A stretch of DNA of 64,000 nt, taken from JAZQQB01 sp045628865 (GTDB taxonomy: Bacteria; Bacillota; Clostridia; Lachnospirales; Lachnospiraceae). The DNA is taken from NCBI GenBank assembly GCA_045628865.1, contig JAZQQB010000064.1, positions 13,013 through 77,012 of the forward strand. The letters are read 5' to 3'. The notes beneath the pieces are model-generated. The model saw only the letters and a program-made list of their open reading frames with translations, was not told where the DNA came from and did not search any database. Below are positions 52,313 through 61,840 of the stretch, in pieces. A program made the translations under genes and the position numbers. How positions within the stretch are numbered: the stretch's first letter is position 1; every line of letters starts with the position of its first letter.

Positions 52313-53665
52313 TTATTCAGCGTCTTTCTCTTCTTTTGCTTCTTTTGCAGCTGCAGCCTTCTTTGTTGTCTTTCTTGGCTTTGTTTCTTTAGCTTCAGCA
52401 ACAACAAATTCAACAGCCTTCTGGATTGCAAGATCCATCTTGAAGTTCTTTGTTTCAGTTTCTCCCATGATCTCTTTGATCTTAGAAACCTCCATCTTGT
52501 ACTGCTCAGCCATCTTTGTTAATTCTGCATCTAATTCTTCATCAGAAACTTCGATATTTTCAGCTTTAACAACTGCTTCTAATACAAGGCTTGACTGAAT
52601 CTGTTTCTCAGCCTGTGGTTTAACCTGATCCAACATAACAGCTTTTGTAGCACCTGTGTACTGTAAATACTGTTCAAATGAAATTCCCTGCATAGATAAT
52701 CTCTGTGCAAAATCATTTAAGATCTGTTCCTGCTTTGTAGCAACCATAGCTTCTGGAATTTCCATCTTAGCATCAGCTACGATAGCAGCGATTACAGCTT
52801 CTTCTTTAGCAGATTTAGCATCTGCAGCTTTCTTTTCTTCTAATTTCTTCTTGATGTCTTCTTTGTACTCAGCAAGTGTTTCAAATTCTGAAACTTCTGA
52901 AGCAAATTCGTCATCTAATTCAGGAAGTTCTTTCTCTTTGATTTCTAATACTGTACATTTAAATACAGCTGGCTTACCTGCAAGATTTTCTGCATGGTAT
53001 TCTTCTGGGAAAGTAACGTTAACTTCTACTTCTTTGTTTAATTCAGCACCGATTAACTGCTCTTCAAAACCTGGAATGAAAGAACCAGAACCAATTGTTA
53101 ATGGATAGTTCTCACCTTTTCCACCTTCAAATGCAACACCATCTACGAAACCTTCAAAGTTGATGATTGTCTGATCGCCATCTTTAACTGGTCTGTCTTC
53201 TACGGAGATGCTTCTAGCTGCATTCTCTCTCTGCTGCTGTAAATCAGCATCTACTTCTTCATCAGATACTGTTACATCTACTTTATCTACTTTAACACCC
53301 TTGTATGTACCAAGTGTTACTTCTGGTTTAAGAGCTACTAAAGCTGTAAAAATAAATGGCTTACCAGCTTCAATCTGTGTAACATCGATTTCTGGACGAG
53401 AAACCACTTCTTCTCCACATTCTTTTAAAGCTGCTTCATAAGCAGTTGGTAATAATTCGTTAGCAGCATCTTCAAAGAATACTTCTTTGCCATACATCTG
53501 CTCGATCATTTTTCTAGGAGCTTTTCCTTTTCTGAAACCAGGAAGCTGGATCTTTCCTTTTGCTTTATTGTAAGCAGTCTGGACAGCTTTTTCGAAGTCT
53601 TCAGCAGAACATTCGATTGTTAACTTTGCCATGTTTTTTTCTAACTTTTCAACTTGTACACTCAT
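52313..53665 (-). CDS. tig: Trigger factor (ribosome-associated chaperone, PPIase)
   Basis: 450 residues. N-terminal ribosome-binding domain with GFRKGKAPRKMIEQMYG, a central FKBP-type PPIase domain (about 150-245), and a helical C-terminal domain. The last about 25 residues are Lys/Ala-rich (PRKTTKKAAAAKEAKEE), a tail not found in E. coli TF. RBS AAGGAGG. The leader has a small hairpin, ATTCACC / GGTGAAT (53699-53717). Confidence 0.96.
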   Translation of the reverse strand: MSVQVEKLEKNMAKLTIECSAEDFEKAVQTAYNKAKGKIQLPGFRKGKAPRKMIEQMYGKEVFFEDAANELLPTAYEAALKECGEEVVSRPEIDVTQIEAGKPFIFTALVALKPEVTLGTYKGVKVDKVDVTVSDEEVDADLQQQRENAARSISVEDRPVKDGDQTIINFEGFVDGVAFEGGKGENYPLTIGSGSFIPGFEEQLIGAELNKEVEVNVTFPEEYHAENLAGKPAVFKCTVLEIKEKELPELDDEFASEVSEFETLAEYKEDIKKKLEEKKAADAKSAKEEAVIAAIVADAKMEIPEAMVATKQEQILNDFAQRLSMQGISFEQYLQYTGATKAVMLDQVKPQAEKQIQSSLVLEAVVKAENIEVSDEELDAELTKMAEQYKMEVSKIKEIMGETETKNFKMDLAIQKAVEFVVAEAKETKPRKTTKKAAAAKEAKEEKDAE

Positions 53666-53837
53666 TGTATTTTAATCCTCCTTAAAATATCCACATACAT
53701 TCACCCTACTGGTGAATAGGTAATTTGTACTAGAAAACAGCACAAAAGAACAACGTACTGTAAGCACGCCTTCACTACTATAACAGAAAAAAAGTTGAAA
53801 ATCTAGACCAAATTTTAATTTTTTTCATTTTCTATCC

Positions 53838-53869
53838 AAAAAAAGGGTACTACACAAACTGTAGTACCC
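53838..53869 (-). terminator. Terminator of the SASP gene
   Basis: 10-bp stem GGGTACTACA / TGTAGTACCC (53845-53869) with a T run on the minus strand. Confidence 0.9.
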
Positions 53870-53888
53870 CATTTTTTTTATTTTGAGC

Positions 53889-54092
53889 TTATTTCATCTG
53901 TGATTCCTGATTCTTGATCATTCTTCTAACCATTTCACCACCGATACTTCCAGCTTCTTTAGAAGTTAAATCACCGTTGTAGCCCTCTTTTAAGTTAACA
54001 CCTAATTCGCTGGCCACCTCTGTTTTAAAACGATCCATTGCTGCCTTAGATTCTGGAACTTCCATCTGGTTACTTCTGTTTGAACTTGACAT
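53889..54092 (-). CDS. Small acid-soluble spore protein, alpha/beta type
   Basis: 67 residues. DNA-coating protein of dormant spores. The germination-protease site region FKTEVASELGV (about 22-32) and the second conserved block SKEAGSIGGEMVRRMI (about 44-59) are intact. It shows that the organism belongs to a spore-forming lineage. RBS GGAGG. A sigma-G-like -10 CATTATA can be read far upstream, but no matching -35 was found, so its promoter is unassigned. Confidence 0.95.
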   Translation of the reverse strand: MSSSNRSNQMEVPESKAAMDRFKTEVASELGVNLKEGYNGDLTSKEAGSIGGEMVRRMIKNQESQMK

Positions 54093-54127
54093 ATTTTTTT
54101 TCCTCCATTAAATAGTGAAATTTCAAT

Positions 54128-54141
54128 TTGAACCGGTTCAA
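54128..54141. promoter_or_regulatory. Perfect 14-bp palindrome upstream of the SASP gene
   Basis: TTGAACCGGTTCAA, 36 bp before the SASP start codon and between two divergent genes. Operator-like; no regulator can be named. Confidence 0.35.
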
Positions 54142-54268
54142 GCTTTAGAGATAAGTTCATTTCTTATCTTGGTTTTAGTATGTTCTCATTTTCATAAAAT
54201 ATAATGGAAATATTTTCTTTTTTTTAGTAAACTGTTTTCAAAAACATTGATAAGAAAGCGTGAATCAT

Positions 54269-55030
54269 ATGAAAGAAAAATTATATACCATTCCATTGAA
54301 TGATGCAGTAGATGCTGCCTGCGAATGTCCATTTTGTTTTGTTGAAAGAAACATTGAACGTGATCTGTTAGACTTTGTTCTAGGTTCTGGTTCCTCCTAC
54401 ATGGAAAGTGATATTCGAGAAAAAACGGATGCAGCTGGTTTTTGCAGAACTCACTTCAAAAAAATGTTTGACTACGGAAACACATTGGGAAATGGCTGGA
54501 TTCTAAAAACACATTACAAAAAAACGATTGAAGATATGAAAAAAGCCTTTCGACACAACAAGCCAATTAAACAAAGTCTAAAGGATTCCTTTTCCAATAA
54601 AATACTTCCATTAAACACTGTAGCTGAATGGACCTATAATCGAACAAAAAGCTGCTATATTTGCAATGAATTCGAGGAAACCTATGAAAGATATTTAGAC
54701 ACATTTCTGTATTTATATCGAAATGACCCTGTTTTCGTTCAAAAAATTCTCCAATCAAAAGGCTTTTGTCTAACACACTTTGGTGATTTATGTAATATTG
54801 CAGAAAAGAAAATGTCCAAAAAAGAAAAAGAGGAATTTTTTGAAAAAATGTTTACTCTTATGGAGGAAAACATGAATCGTATGTATGAAGATGTAGCATG
54901 GATCATTGAAATGTTTGATTATCGAAATAAAGATGCAGATTGGAAAACCTCTAAGGATGCCATCCAAAGAGGTATGCAAAAAATGAAGGGGGGCTTTCCA
55001 GCAGACCCGGTCTATCAGTTAAAAAAATAA
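54269..55030 (+). CDS. DUF6062-type protein with two Cys/His clusters
   Basis: 253 residues. Two repeated metal-binding-like units: CECPFCFVER with FCRTHF (about 15-20 and 55-60), and SCYICNEF with FCLTHFGDLC (about 131-136 and 169-178). Each has a CxxC and a later CxTHF. No signal peptide or TM. I recognise the layout as DUF6062, whose function is unknown; a zinc or iron-sulphur protein is likely. Start: the ATG at 54269-54271; a GTG three codons earlier is possible. Confidence 0.82.
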   Translation: MKEKLYTIPLNDAVDAACECPFCFVERNIERDLLDFVLGSGSSYMESDIREKTDAAGFCRTHFKKMFDYGNTLGNGWILKTHYKKTIEDMKKAFRHNKPIKQSLKDSFSNKILPLNTVAEWTYNRTKSCYICNEFEETYERYLDTFLYLYRNDPVFVQKILQSKGFCLTHFGDLCNIAEKKMSKKEKEEFFEKMFTLMEENMNRMYEDVAWIIEMFDYRNKDADWKTSKDAIQRGMQKMKGGFPADPVYQLKK

Positions 55031-55062
55031 GACAGAGGGGACTCAAGTCCCCTCTGTCTTAT
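55029..55062. terminator. Bidirectional terminator between DUF6062 and tetR genes
   Basis: 15-bp perfect stem AAGACAGAGGGGACT / AGTCCCCTCTGTCTT with a 2-nt minimal loop. Confidence 0.9.
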
Positions 55063-55070
55063 TTCTTATT

Positions 55071-55658
55071 TTATCTGGTACATACTTTCTTCAGCATATC
55101 CAAATAGGAAATAATTTCTTTTGTAAGCTTTTCCGGCTCATCATATTCACTCATAAGGCCTCTGATGGTGTATTCAATGATCTTATCCATCTTTTCAACA
55201 TCTACGATAGGAATAAATCTTGAATAATCAGCCCTCTCAAAGATTCCCTTATAAAATTCCTGATAATCATATCGTTTCTGCGCAATTTCCAAAGAAATCT
55301 CATCCTGATTTTCTTCCATAACTGAATTTAGAAACAGCTGCATACTTGGATAATTCTTCAATACACCAAGCTTCGCTGTTTCCACTTGCTTGTATATCTC
55401 GAAATAGTTGGTTTCTTTTCCACCAGCTACAGATGCCAGTTCTAACATCATATAGCGAACGCTGTAATCAAAAACAAAATCATACAAGCCCTGTTTACTG
55501 ATAAAATAATGAAACAGTAAACCCTTGCTGATTTCAGCTTCTTTCACCATTTCATCTGTACTTGCTCTCTTGAAGCCGTTTTCCCCAAAAACCTTCAAGG
55601 CAGCATTGATCATTCGATCCTGCTTTTCTTTCTTTAAGTCGAAAAATTTCTCGTTCAT
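55071..55658 (-). CDS. TetR/AcrR-family transcriptional regulator
   Basis: 195 residues. N-terminal HTH (about 12-55; AALKVFGENGFKRASTDEMVKEAEISKGLLFHYF) and a variable all-helical ligand domain. RBS AAGGGGAG. Transcribed alone and diverging from the small acidic protein; the ligand and target are unknown. Confidence 0.93.
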   Translation of the reverse strand: MNEKFFDLKKEKQDRMINAALKVFGENGFKRASTDEMVKEAEISKGLLFHYFISKQGLYDFVFDYSVRYMMLELASVAGGKETNYFEIYKQVETAKLGVLKNYPSMQLFLNSVMEENQDEISLEIAQKRYDYQEFYKGIFERADYSRFIPIVDVEKMDKIIEYTIRGLMSEYDEPEKLTKEIISYLDMLKKVCTR

Positions 55659-55851
55659 GAATCGCTCCCCTTGTCATTGACTAATTCAGTCTAACAAGAT
55701 AATCATATATGATTCTGCACTTTTCGTCAAACATTTTTATAGACTTTTTATATTTTTTTCCTTTTCATTTTTTCTAAATCGTATTACAATAGAACTGATT
55801 ATTGAACATCTGACTTTTGATTTCAAGTCTTGATTGGAAAGGAGTCTATAA

Positions 55852-56142
55852 ATGGCAAAAAAATTCGGTAAAATTGTTTTAGGTGCTGTTGCTATTTCTG
55901 CAGCTGTTGGTGGAGCCTATTACTACTTAACAAAAAAGGATCAGAATGTTGATGCTGAATTCGATGATGAAGATTTTGATGCTTTTGATGTTGAGTTTGA
56001 TGATGATGATACTTCTCGCAGCTATACTACATTAGATACTGTTTCTGCGAAAGAAGAAGCTGATGAACTTATCAAAGATGCTACATCCACTTTAGAAGAA
56101 GCAAATCATAAAATCGAAAATTTTTTCAATGACGAAGAATAG
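55852..56142 (+). CDS. Small membrane-anchored acidic protein
   Basis: 96 residues. One N-terminal TM helix (about 7-26, IVLGAVAISAAVGGAYYYL), then a very acidic stretch (about 34-54, mostly Asp, Glu, Phe) and a helical end. RBS AAAGGAG. No family with known function recognised; similar proteins occur in Lachnospiraceae. Confidence 0.75.
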   Translation: MAKKFGKIVLGAVAISAAVGGAYYYLTKKDQNVDAEFDDEDFDAFDVEFDDDDTSRSYTTLDTVSAKEEADELIKDATSTLEEANHKIENFFNDEE

Positions 56143-56147
56143 ATTTT

Positions 56148-56180
56148 AAAAGCCTGACGCTTGTGTGCGTCAGGCCTTTT
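56148..56180. terminator. Terminator shared by the acidic protein and MocR genes
   Basis: AAAAGCCTGACGC / GCGTCAGGC-CTTTT with T on both sides. It overlaps the stop codon of the convergent MocR gene (56179-56181). Confidence 0.85.
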
Positions 56181-57600
56181 ATTTTTCATTAATAGCATCT
56201 CGAAAGCGCTTCATACCTTCTTTAATCTCATCTATGGATAATCCCCCATACCCCAATAGAATTGATGCCCTTTCCACATTGTTTTCCATCTGTTCCACGA
56301 TCACGTCCTGGGTATACTCACTCATTCCATAGACCTTAACAGATTTTTCAGCTGCTGCCTTTACTAGTTCCGCTTCCTTCCAGGCACCTTTAGATTGCAA
56401 TACAATATGAAGGCCTGCATTGTCTCCATAGATTTCAAAATCATCCTGTAGCAATTTGCACTCATTGACCAAGCAATCATGCTTTTCCTTATAAATCTTT
56501 CGCATTCGATTGATATGACGTTCATAATAACCGCCTGCAATAAATTCCTTCAAAACATTCTGATCAATTCTTGATACGGTGGATGAGAAAAATGCACAAT
56601 TCTTATGATATTCTGTCAACAATTTAGGTGGTAACACCATAAAACTAATTCGAATAGACGGAGCTATTGATTTTGAAAATGTACCCATATAGATAACCTT
56701 CCCAGCATTGTCTACCCCCTGCATAGCAGGAATCAGTTTTCCTCGATATCTAAATTCACTGTCATAATCATCTTCAATCAGATAACGATCCTCTTTTTCA
56801 AATGCCCATTGAATCAACTCCATTCTTCTGCCAATTGGCATAATTATACCAGTCGGATACTGATGAGAAGGCATAATATATACCAAATCAGCATCTGTGG
56901 ATTTTAGTTTCTCCATATCAATGCCATTTTTATCCATAGGAACGGAATACACTTCATATCCAAAGCTTTGAAATGATTTATAAGCCTTGGGATATGATGG
57001 ATTTTCCAAAGCCACCCTTTTCTTTTTTCTAAATATTTTTTCAAGAAGCATCAAAAGATAATCATTTCCTGCACCAACTATAATCTGTTCTGCACTGCAC
57101 TTCACTCCTCTTGAGGCATATAGATACTGAACCAGTGTTTTTCGTAATTCCAACTCTCCCTGCGGAATTCCTGGAACAAACATTTCCATTCGCTCATCCG
57201 CCAAGGTATTTTTATTCACCTTTTTCCAGGTTTCAAAGGGGAAACTTCCTTTGTCCATTCCATTTGGGGAAAAGTCATACTGATATTTTTTCTGTTTTTT
57301 TATTTTTTCCACTTTAGAAGTCTGAATATTCGTCTGCATACGAACCAGATTTTCTGTCCCCTGTACAAAATATCCTCTGCAAGGCACAGATTCTAAATAC
57401 CCCTCTGATAATAACTGTTCATAGGCAAGATCCACCGTTGATCTTGAAACAAGCAAATGCTCTGCCAAAGAACGCGTTGAGGGAAGCTTCTCTCCTGAGA
57501 GAAGCTTCCCTGCACATATTTCATCTTTGATGTATTCATATATTTGTTCGTATAAATGTTTTTCTTCGGTAGTTTTTAATACGATTGGTAATGAATTCAT
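56179..57600 (-). CDS. MocR/PdxR-type regulator (GntR HTH fused to aminotransferase fold)
   Basis: 473 residues. GntR-type winged HTH (about 1-75; GEKLPSTRSLAEHLLVSRSTVDLAYEQLLSEGYL), linker, then a class I aminotransferase-like domain (about 110-470). The PLP lysine lies in MGTFSKSIAPSIR. MocR proteins often control vitamin B6 or amino-acid genes. It is 18 nt downstream of the DUF2225 gene. The RBS AGGAG is rather far (14 nt) from the ATG. Confidence 0.92.
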   Translation of the reverse strand: MNSLPIVLKTTEEKHLYEQIYEYIKDEICAGKLLSGEKLPSTRSLAEHLLVSRSTVDLAYEQLLSEGYLESVPCRGYFVQGTENLVRMQTNIQTSKVEKIKKQKKYQYDFSPNGMDKGSFPFETWKKVNKNTLADERMEMFVPGIPQGELELRKTLVQYLYASRGVKCSAEQIIVGAGNDYLLMLLEKIFRKKKRVALENPSYPKAYKSFQSFGYEVYSVPMDKNGIDMEKLKSTDADLVYIMPSHQYPTGIIMPIGRRMELIQWAFEKEDRYLIEDDYDSEFRYRGKLIPAMQGVDNAGKVIYMGTFSKSIAPSIRISFMVLPPKLLTEYHKNCAFFSSTVSRIDQNVLKEFIAGGYYERHINRMRKIYKEKHDCLVNECKLLQDDFEIYGDNAGLHIVLQSKGAWKEAELVKAAAEKSVKVYGMSEYTQDVIVEQMENNVERASILLGYGGLSIDEIKEGMKRFRDAINEK

Positions 57601-57618
57601 AATATAATTGCAATTCTC

Positions 57619-58476
57619 CTAAGATTTCCCCTTGATTTTTGCAATGATCTCATCTTTTAAATCTCTCGTCTTATCCTTAATTCTGGAATTAGACATTGGT
57701 GAAAGAAGAATATTGGAAATCATTTTGGTTGCAACATCAAACTGTTCAAATTTAGCTGCACATACTGCTAAAACATAGTCTAACGTTGGTTCATCCATAC
57801 CGCATAATGGTGGAAGCTCATTTTTTCTTGCTGCAATGAAGCCTTCATAGGCATTCTTCAAAAAATCACTTTCTTCCTGTTCAAGACTTTCCCTCTCTTC
57901 CTCAGAAAGGAGTCCTTCAGCTTCCAATTCCTCTTTCTTTCCACGGAAAAGCCATGCTGTTTTTAAACAAACAAAGGCTTTTTCGCTTGCAGGTGCACCC
58001 TTTACGATTGAATTTGCAAGTGCTAACTTATGACGTGCAATGGCATCATCATAAGTAAACATTTCCACTTCATCAGCAGTATCCTGCATATGATAATTTC
58101 TGCTAATATTTTCTTTAATTGCTTTCTTCTGTAATGCAGTCAGACCCTTATAATATCTTGTCAATGCACTATACCCACAGATTGGGCACATAACAACATC
58201 GTATTTAAGTGCATCAACCCCTTCATAGATTGGTCTTAGATCAGTATCTGTCTTTTTTACCCTGGTTCTTCCAGACTTCACTGTCTTTGTCTTAAACTCC
58301 CCATCGCATACAGGACAGGTATATGTTTTATCAAATAGAACATCCTTTTCCTGGTACACAACTGTTGGCTTTGCTTTTGGCTGAGGCGCAGGTTTCTTAC
58401 TTTTCTCCTGAAACATGTTCTCGCCGCTTACTTCTTTGATCCCAAACGCTTCTAATCCTGATAATAAATCTGACAT
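57619..58476 (-). CDS. DUF2225 family protein, zinc-ribbon-like
   Basis: 285 residues. Two CxxC pairs, YTCPVCDGEF (about 53-62) and VMCPICGYSA (about 95-104), make a zinc ribbon, followed by TPR-like helices. This is the DUF2225 signature; function unknown. RBS AGGAG. It lies 12 nt downstream of glnS, so probably co-transcribed. Confidence 0.87.
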   Translation of the reverse strand: MSDLLSGLEAFGIKEVSGENMFQEKSKKPAPQPKAKPTVVYQEKDVLFDKTYTCPVCDGEFKTKTVKSGRTRVKKTDTDLRPIYEGVDALKYDVVMCPICGYSALTRYYKGLTALQKKAIKENISRNYHMQDTADEVEMFTYDDAIARHKLALANSIVKGAPASEKAFVCLKTAWLFRGKKEELEAEGLLSEEERESLEQEESDFLKNAYEGFIAARKNELPPLCGMDEPTLDYVLAVCAAKFEQFDVATKMISNILLSPMSNSRIKDKTRDLKDEIIAKIKGKS

Positions 58477-58488
58477 GGCAATCTCCTA

Positions 58489-60189
58489 TTATTTTGGCAA
58501 AACAAATGAGCTCTTTAAGGAAACAATTCTATTAAATACCAAAGCATCCTCTTTAGAATCCTTGCTGTCTACACAGAAGAATCCATTTCTTACAAATTGG
58601 AAGCTTTCTGGTGCCTTCGCATCCTTTAAGGATGGTTCTAAATAGCACTCTTTTAAAACAGTTAATGAATTAGGATTTACATTGATGGAACCATCTTCAT
58701 TGTATACACCCTTCTCTTCATCAACAATGTTTTCATATAAACGAACTTCTGCTTTCACAGCTTGTTCAATGGATACCCAGTGAATGGTACCTTTTACTTT
58801 ACGTCCATCAGGGCTGTTTCCACCCTTGCTTTCTGGATCATAAGTACAATGGATCACAGTTACCTTTCCTGTTTCGTCTTTCTCAAAGCTTACACATTTC
58901 ACAAAATAAGCATTCATCAGACGAACTTCATTTCCTGGGAACATACGGAAATATTTCTTTGGAGGTTCTTCCATGAAATCTTCTCTTTCGATATAGATTT
59001 CTTTGCTGAATGGAACCTGTCTTGAACCAAGTTCTGGATTTTCTAAATTGTTAGGAACCTCTAGCATCTCCACTTTTCCGTCTTCATAGTTATCGATCAC
59101 TACCTTAACCGGATCAAGAATTGCCATAACTCTTGGCTTCTTCATCTTAAGGTCTTCTCTGATACAATACTCTAACATTGCATAGTCTACAGAAGACTGC
59201 GCTTTACTAATACCACAAAGTTCAACAAACTTCTGAATGGATTCTGGTGTAAATCCTCTTCTTCTTAAAGCTGCAATAGAAACAAGTCTTGGATCATCCC
59301 ATCCATCAACAATTCCTTGTTCTACTAATCTCTTAATATATCTCTTACCAGTTACTACATTAGTTAAATATAACTTGGCAAACTCAATCTGCTTTGGAGA
59401 TTCTTCTGGCGTATTCTTGAAACCACATTCAATAACTACCCAATCATACAATGGTCTATGATCTTCAAATTCCAAAGTACAAATAGAATGTGTGATGCCC
59501 TCTAATGCATCTTCAATCGGATGTGCAAAATCGTACATTGGATATACACACCATTTATCTCCTGTATTGTGATGTGTCATATGTGCTACACGATAAATAA
59601 CAGGATCTCTCATATTGATATTAGAAGATGACATATCGATTCTGGCACGTAATACCTTTGTTCCATCCTCGAATTTACCGTTCTTCATATCTTCAAATAA
59701 CTGAAGGTTTTCTTCCACACTTCTTTGTGCATATGGATCTTCCTTACCTGGTTCTGTCAAAGAGCCTCTATACTCACGAATCTGTTCAGCTGTAAGATCT
59801 GATACATAAGCCTTACCCTTTTTGATCAACTTTACTGCACATTCATACATCTGATCAAAATAGTTTGATGCATAAAATAATCTATCTTCCCAATCAGCGC
59901 CTAACCAAGCCACATCAGCCTTAATGGATTCAACGAACTCAAGTCTTTCCTTTGTAGGATTTGTATCATCAAAACGGAAATTGAACTTACCATCATACTC
60001 ACAAGCCAATCCATAATTCAAAAGGATAGACTTTGCATGACCAATATGAAGGTAGCCATTAGGTTCTGGTGGAAAACGTGTCTTTACAGTTTCACAATGA
60101 CCCTCAGCTAAATCCTTTTCAATAATCTGTTCAATAAAATTTTTGGAAATTACTTCCTTTTCTTCAGTACCAATCTTTTCTTCACTCAT
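58489..60189 (-). CDS. glnS: Glutaminyl-tRNA synthetase
   Basis: 566 residues. Class I enzyme. RFPPEPNGYLHIGHAKS holds the HIGH motif; RFDDTNPTKE, GWDDPRLVSIAALRRRGFTPESIQKF and SSVDYAMLEYCIREDL are GlnRS landmarks. The usual MSKRKL (KMSKS-like) place reads VVTGKRYIKRLV. A C-terminal anticodon-binding beta-barrel follows (IYIEREDF). Start: the ATG at 60187-60189 with GGAG 9 nt upstream; the frame is open 60 codons further, but that part lies in the promoter and leader. Confidence 0.94.
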   Translation of the reverse strand: MSEEKIGTEEKEVISKNFIEQIIEKDLAEGHCETVKTRFPPEPNGYLHIGHAKSILLNYGLACEYDGKFNFRFDDTNPTKERLEFVESIKADVAWLGADWEDRLFYASNYFDQMYECAVKLIKKGKAYVSDLTAEQIREYRGSLTEPGKEDPYAQRSVEENLQLFEDMKNGKFEDGTKVLRARIDMSSSNINMRDPVIYRVAHMTHHNTGDKWCVYPMYDFAHPIEDALEGITHSICTLEFEDHRPLYDWVVIECGFKNTPEESPKQIEFAKLYLTNVVTGKRYIKRLVEQGIVDGWDDPRLVSIAALRRRGFTPESIQKFVELCGISKAQSSVDYAMLEYCIREDLKMKKPRVMAILDPVKVVIDNYEDGKVEMLEVPNNLENPELGSRQVPFSKEIYIEREDFMEEPPKKYFRMFPGNEVRLMNAYFVKCVSFEKDETGKVTVIHCTYDPESKGGNSPDGRKVKGTIHWVSIEQAVKAEVRLYENIVDEEKGVYNEDGSINVNPNSLTVLKECYLEPSLKDAKAPESFQFVRNGFFCVDSKDSKEDALVFNRIVSLKSSFVLPK

Positions 60190-60281
60190 GTTACTTAACT
60201 CCAGTCCGAGCACATATGAGCCCGCTTTATTCTTCTTAACGTTGTAAAAAATAACACAATCTCTTTTACAGCGTACATTAA

Positions 60282-60311
60282 ATGATAAAATATTCTTTCC
60301 TAAATTGTCAA
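60282..60311 (-). promoter_or_regulatory. Promoter of glnS
   Basis: Perfect -35 TTGACA (60306-60311), 18-bp spacer, -10 TATCAT (60282-60287), giving a leader of about 90 nt in which no T-box was recognised. Confidence 0.7.
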
Positions 60312-60319
60312 CTATTACT

Positions 60320-61816
60320 TTATTTTTCCATTTCCTCATATGACAAATCGAAAGTTTCCTGATCAACAATGTAAATATCTTTTAAGTTATCTTTTCTAGC
60401 CACAATAAAATCGCCCTCTTCTCCTAACATATATACGGTGTCATCCCACTCAGTAAAAATCTTTACACGTTTTTCAAGTTTTTGAGCATATATTTCACTT
60501 TTATCTTTTGAAACACATAGCTTAACTTTATCACTTATTTCACATGTTTCACCATTCTTTTTATTTTTTATCACTGGCTTATAATCTGTTTGCATTTGAT
60601 ACGGTTCTTCACTGATCTGATAATTCCGTTTTAGATTGGACAGACTATTCGGATATGCATTTCCTTTCACTCCAATCATAATACACAAATCCTCAGTCAC
60701 CACAACATCCACATCACCCTCCATAGTTCGTATGGTAATTGGTGTGCCAATTTCAAATATTTTTGAAAGAATAATATATCCCAGCAACAGCTTCTTTTTC
60801 TTATAAATTTGCATTTCATCAATATCGATTTCATATTCTCTTGCATAGATTACGCTGGTTTCTTCAAAATACTGTTGCATTCTTGCAGAGAAATAAGCTT
60901 CCGTATGTAATCCTGGATATTCCTTCTCGTACTTCATAACACTGATAAAGCCACCTGCTTTGTCAACATGTCCACCACCAGATCCCATATTCTTCGCAAG
61001 ATATGATGCCATTTCACTAGCCTTTACTTCTTTTGTGCAAGATCGTACAGAAAATTTATATCCTTCTCCAAGCTGATTATACACAAGTGCTGTATGTACC
61101 TGATCAACCTGTACCAAAATATCACTGATCATACCCAAGAGGTTGGGATCACAGGAATCTGCTTTCACAATGGCATAAGCATACTTTTCATTATAGATAT
61201 AGCGCAACATAGCAACTCCCATCAGAGATAATTCCTGTAAGGTCATATTGGAGTTACGAAATAGGGTGATCAATTCCTTATCAAACTGAATTTCATCACG
61301 CATATCCTTATCCCACGGATGATAAATTTCAGCAAGCTGACTAGTATCCGAACATAAGCCATAATATAATGCAGTACACAAGTTTATATTGGTTAAAGGA
61401 AATTTTTCCTTTTTTAGCATCTTATAAACTATGGTCGAACAGCTTCCTACCCCTGCAATAATTTGTTGACGTTTGATGTTCCTAATTTCTTCCTGGTGAT
61501 GATCAATACAAGCAACTTCGTCTGCTTCAATTTTTGTCACGTTTCCTGCTCCGTACTGGCAGTCAACGGTAATAAGCAGCCCATCTACCTTATGTAGATC
61601 TGGTTCATGAAAAATAGGAATCTGCAATTCCTTCACCATCATAATCAAATTCGGTTTCGTGATTTCTGCTTTCCCGCTATAAATCATTCTAACCTTTACA
61701 TTTTTACTAAAAAAATAGCAATAAAGTCCAAACGCAGATGCAATTGCATCTGCATCCGGATTGTCATGACACTGTATTGTGATTGCATGAAACTTTTCCA
61801 ATTCATTCAGCCTCAT
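60320..61816 (-). CDS. DHH/DHHA1-family phosphoesterase with extra C-terminal domain
   Basis: 498 residues. DHH domain with CHDNPDADAIASAFG (about 16-30), VDCQYGAGN, and CIDHHQEE; DHHA1 motif GSGGGHVDKAGGF (about 277-289). Related enzymes degrade nanoRNA or cyclic dinucleotides. The 190 residues after DHHA1 (EIDIDEMQIYKKKKLL, PITIRTMEGDVDVVV) are an extension I cannot name. It lies 24 nt downstream of a GGDEF gene, which may hint at cyclic-dinucleotide metabolism. Confidence 0.87.
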   Translation of the reverse strand: MRLNELEKFHAITIQCHDNPDADAIASAFGLYCYFFSKNVKVRMIYSGKAEITKPNLIMMVKELQIPIFHEPDLHKVDGLLITVDCQYGAGNVTKIEADEVACIDHHQEEIRNIKRQQIIAGVGSCSTIVYKMLKKEKFPLTNINLCTALYYGLCSDTSQLAEIYHPWDKDMRDEIQFDKELITLFRNSNMTLQELSLMGVAMLRYIYNEKYAYAIVKADSCDPNLLGMISDILVQVDQVHTALVYNQLGEGYKFSVRSCTKEVKASEMASYLAKNMGSGGGHVDKAGGFISVMKYEKEYPGLHTEAYFSARMQQYFEETSVIYAREYEIDIDEMQIYKKKKLLLGYIILSKIFEIGTPITIRTMEGDVDVVVTEDLCIMIGVKGNAYPNSLSNLKRNYQISEEPYQMQTDYKPVIKNKKNGETCEISDKVKLCVSKDKSEIYAQKLEKRVKIFTEWDDTVYMLGEEGDFIVARKDNLKDIYIVDQETFDLSYEEMEK

Positions 61817-61840
61817 CTTGCTCCTCCAGGATGTATATGC

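Noticed and set aside
54200..54206. Sigma-G promoter of the SASP gene (CATTATA)
   Set aside because: The -10-like heptamer is present about 108 bp upstream, but no matching -35 was found at the right distance; too weak to annotate.
60190..60369. Sixty-codon N-terminal extension of glnS
   Set aside because: It overlaps the -10/-35 of glnS and the end of the DHH gene; GlnRS homology begins only after the ATG at 60189, which has an RBS.
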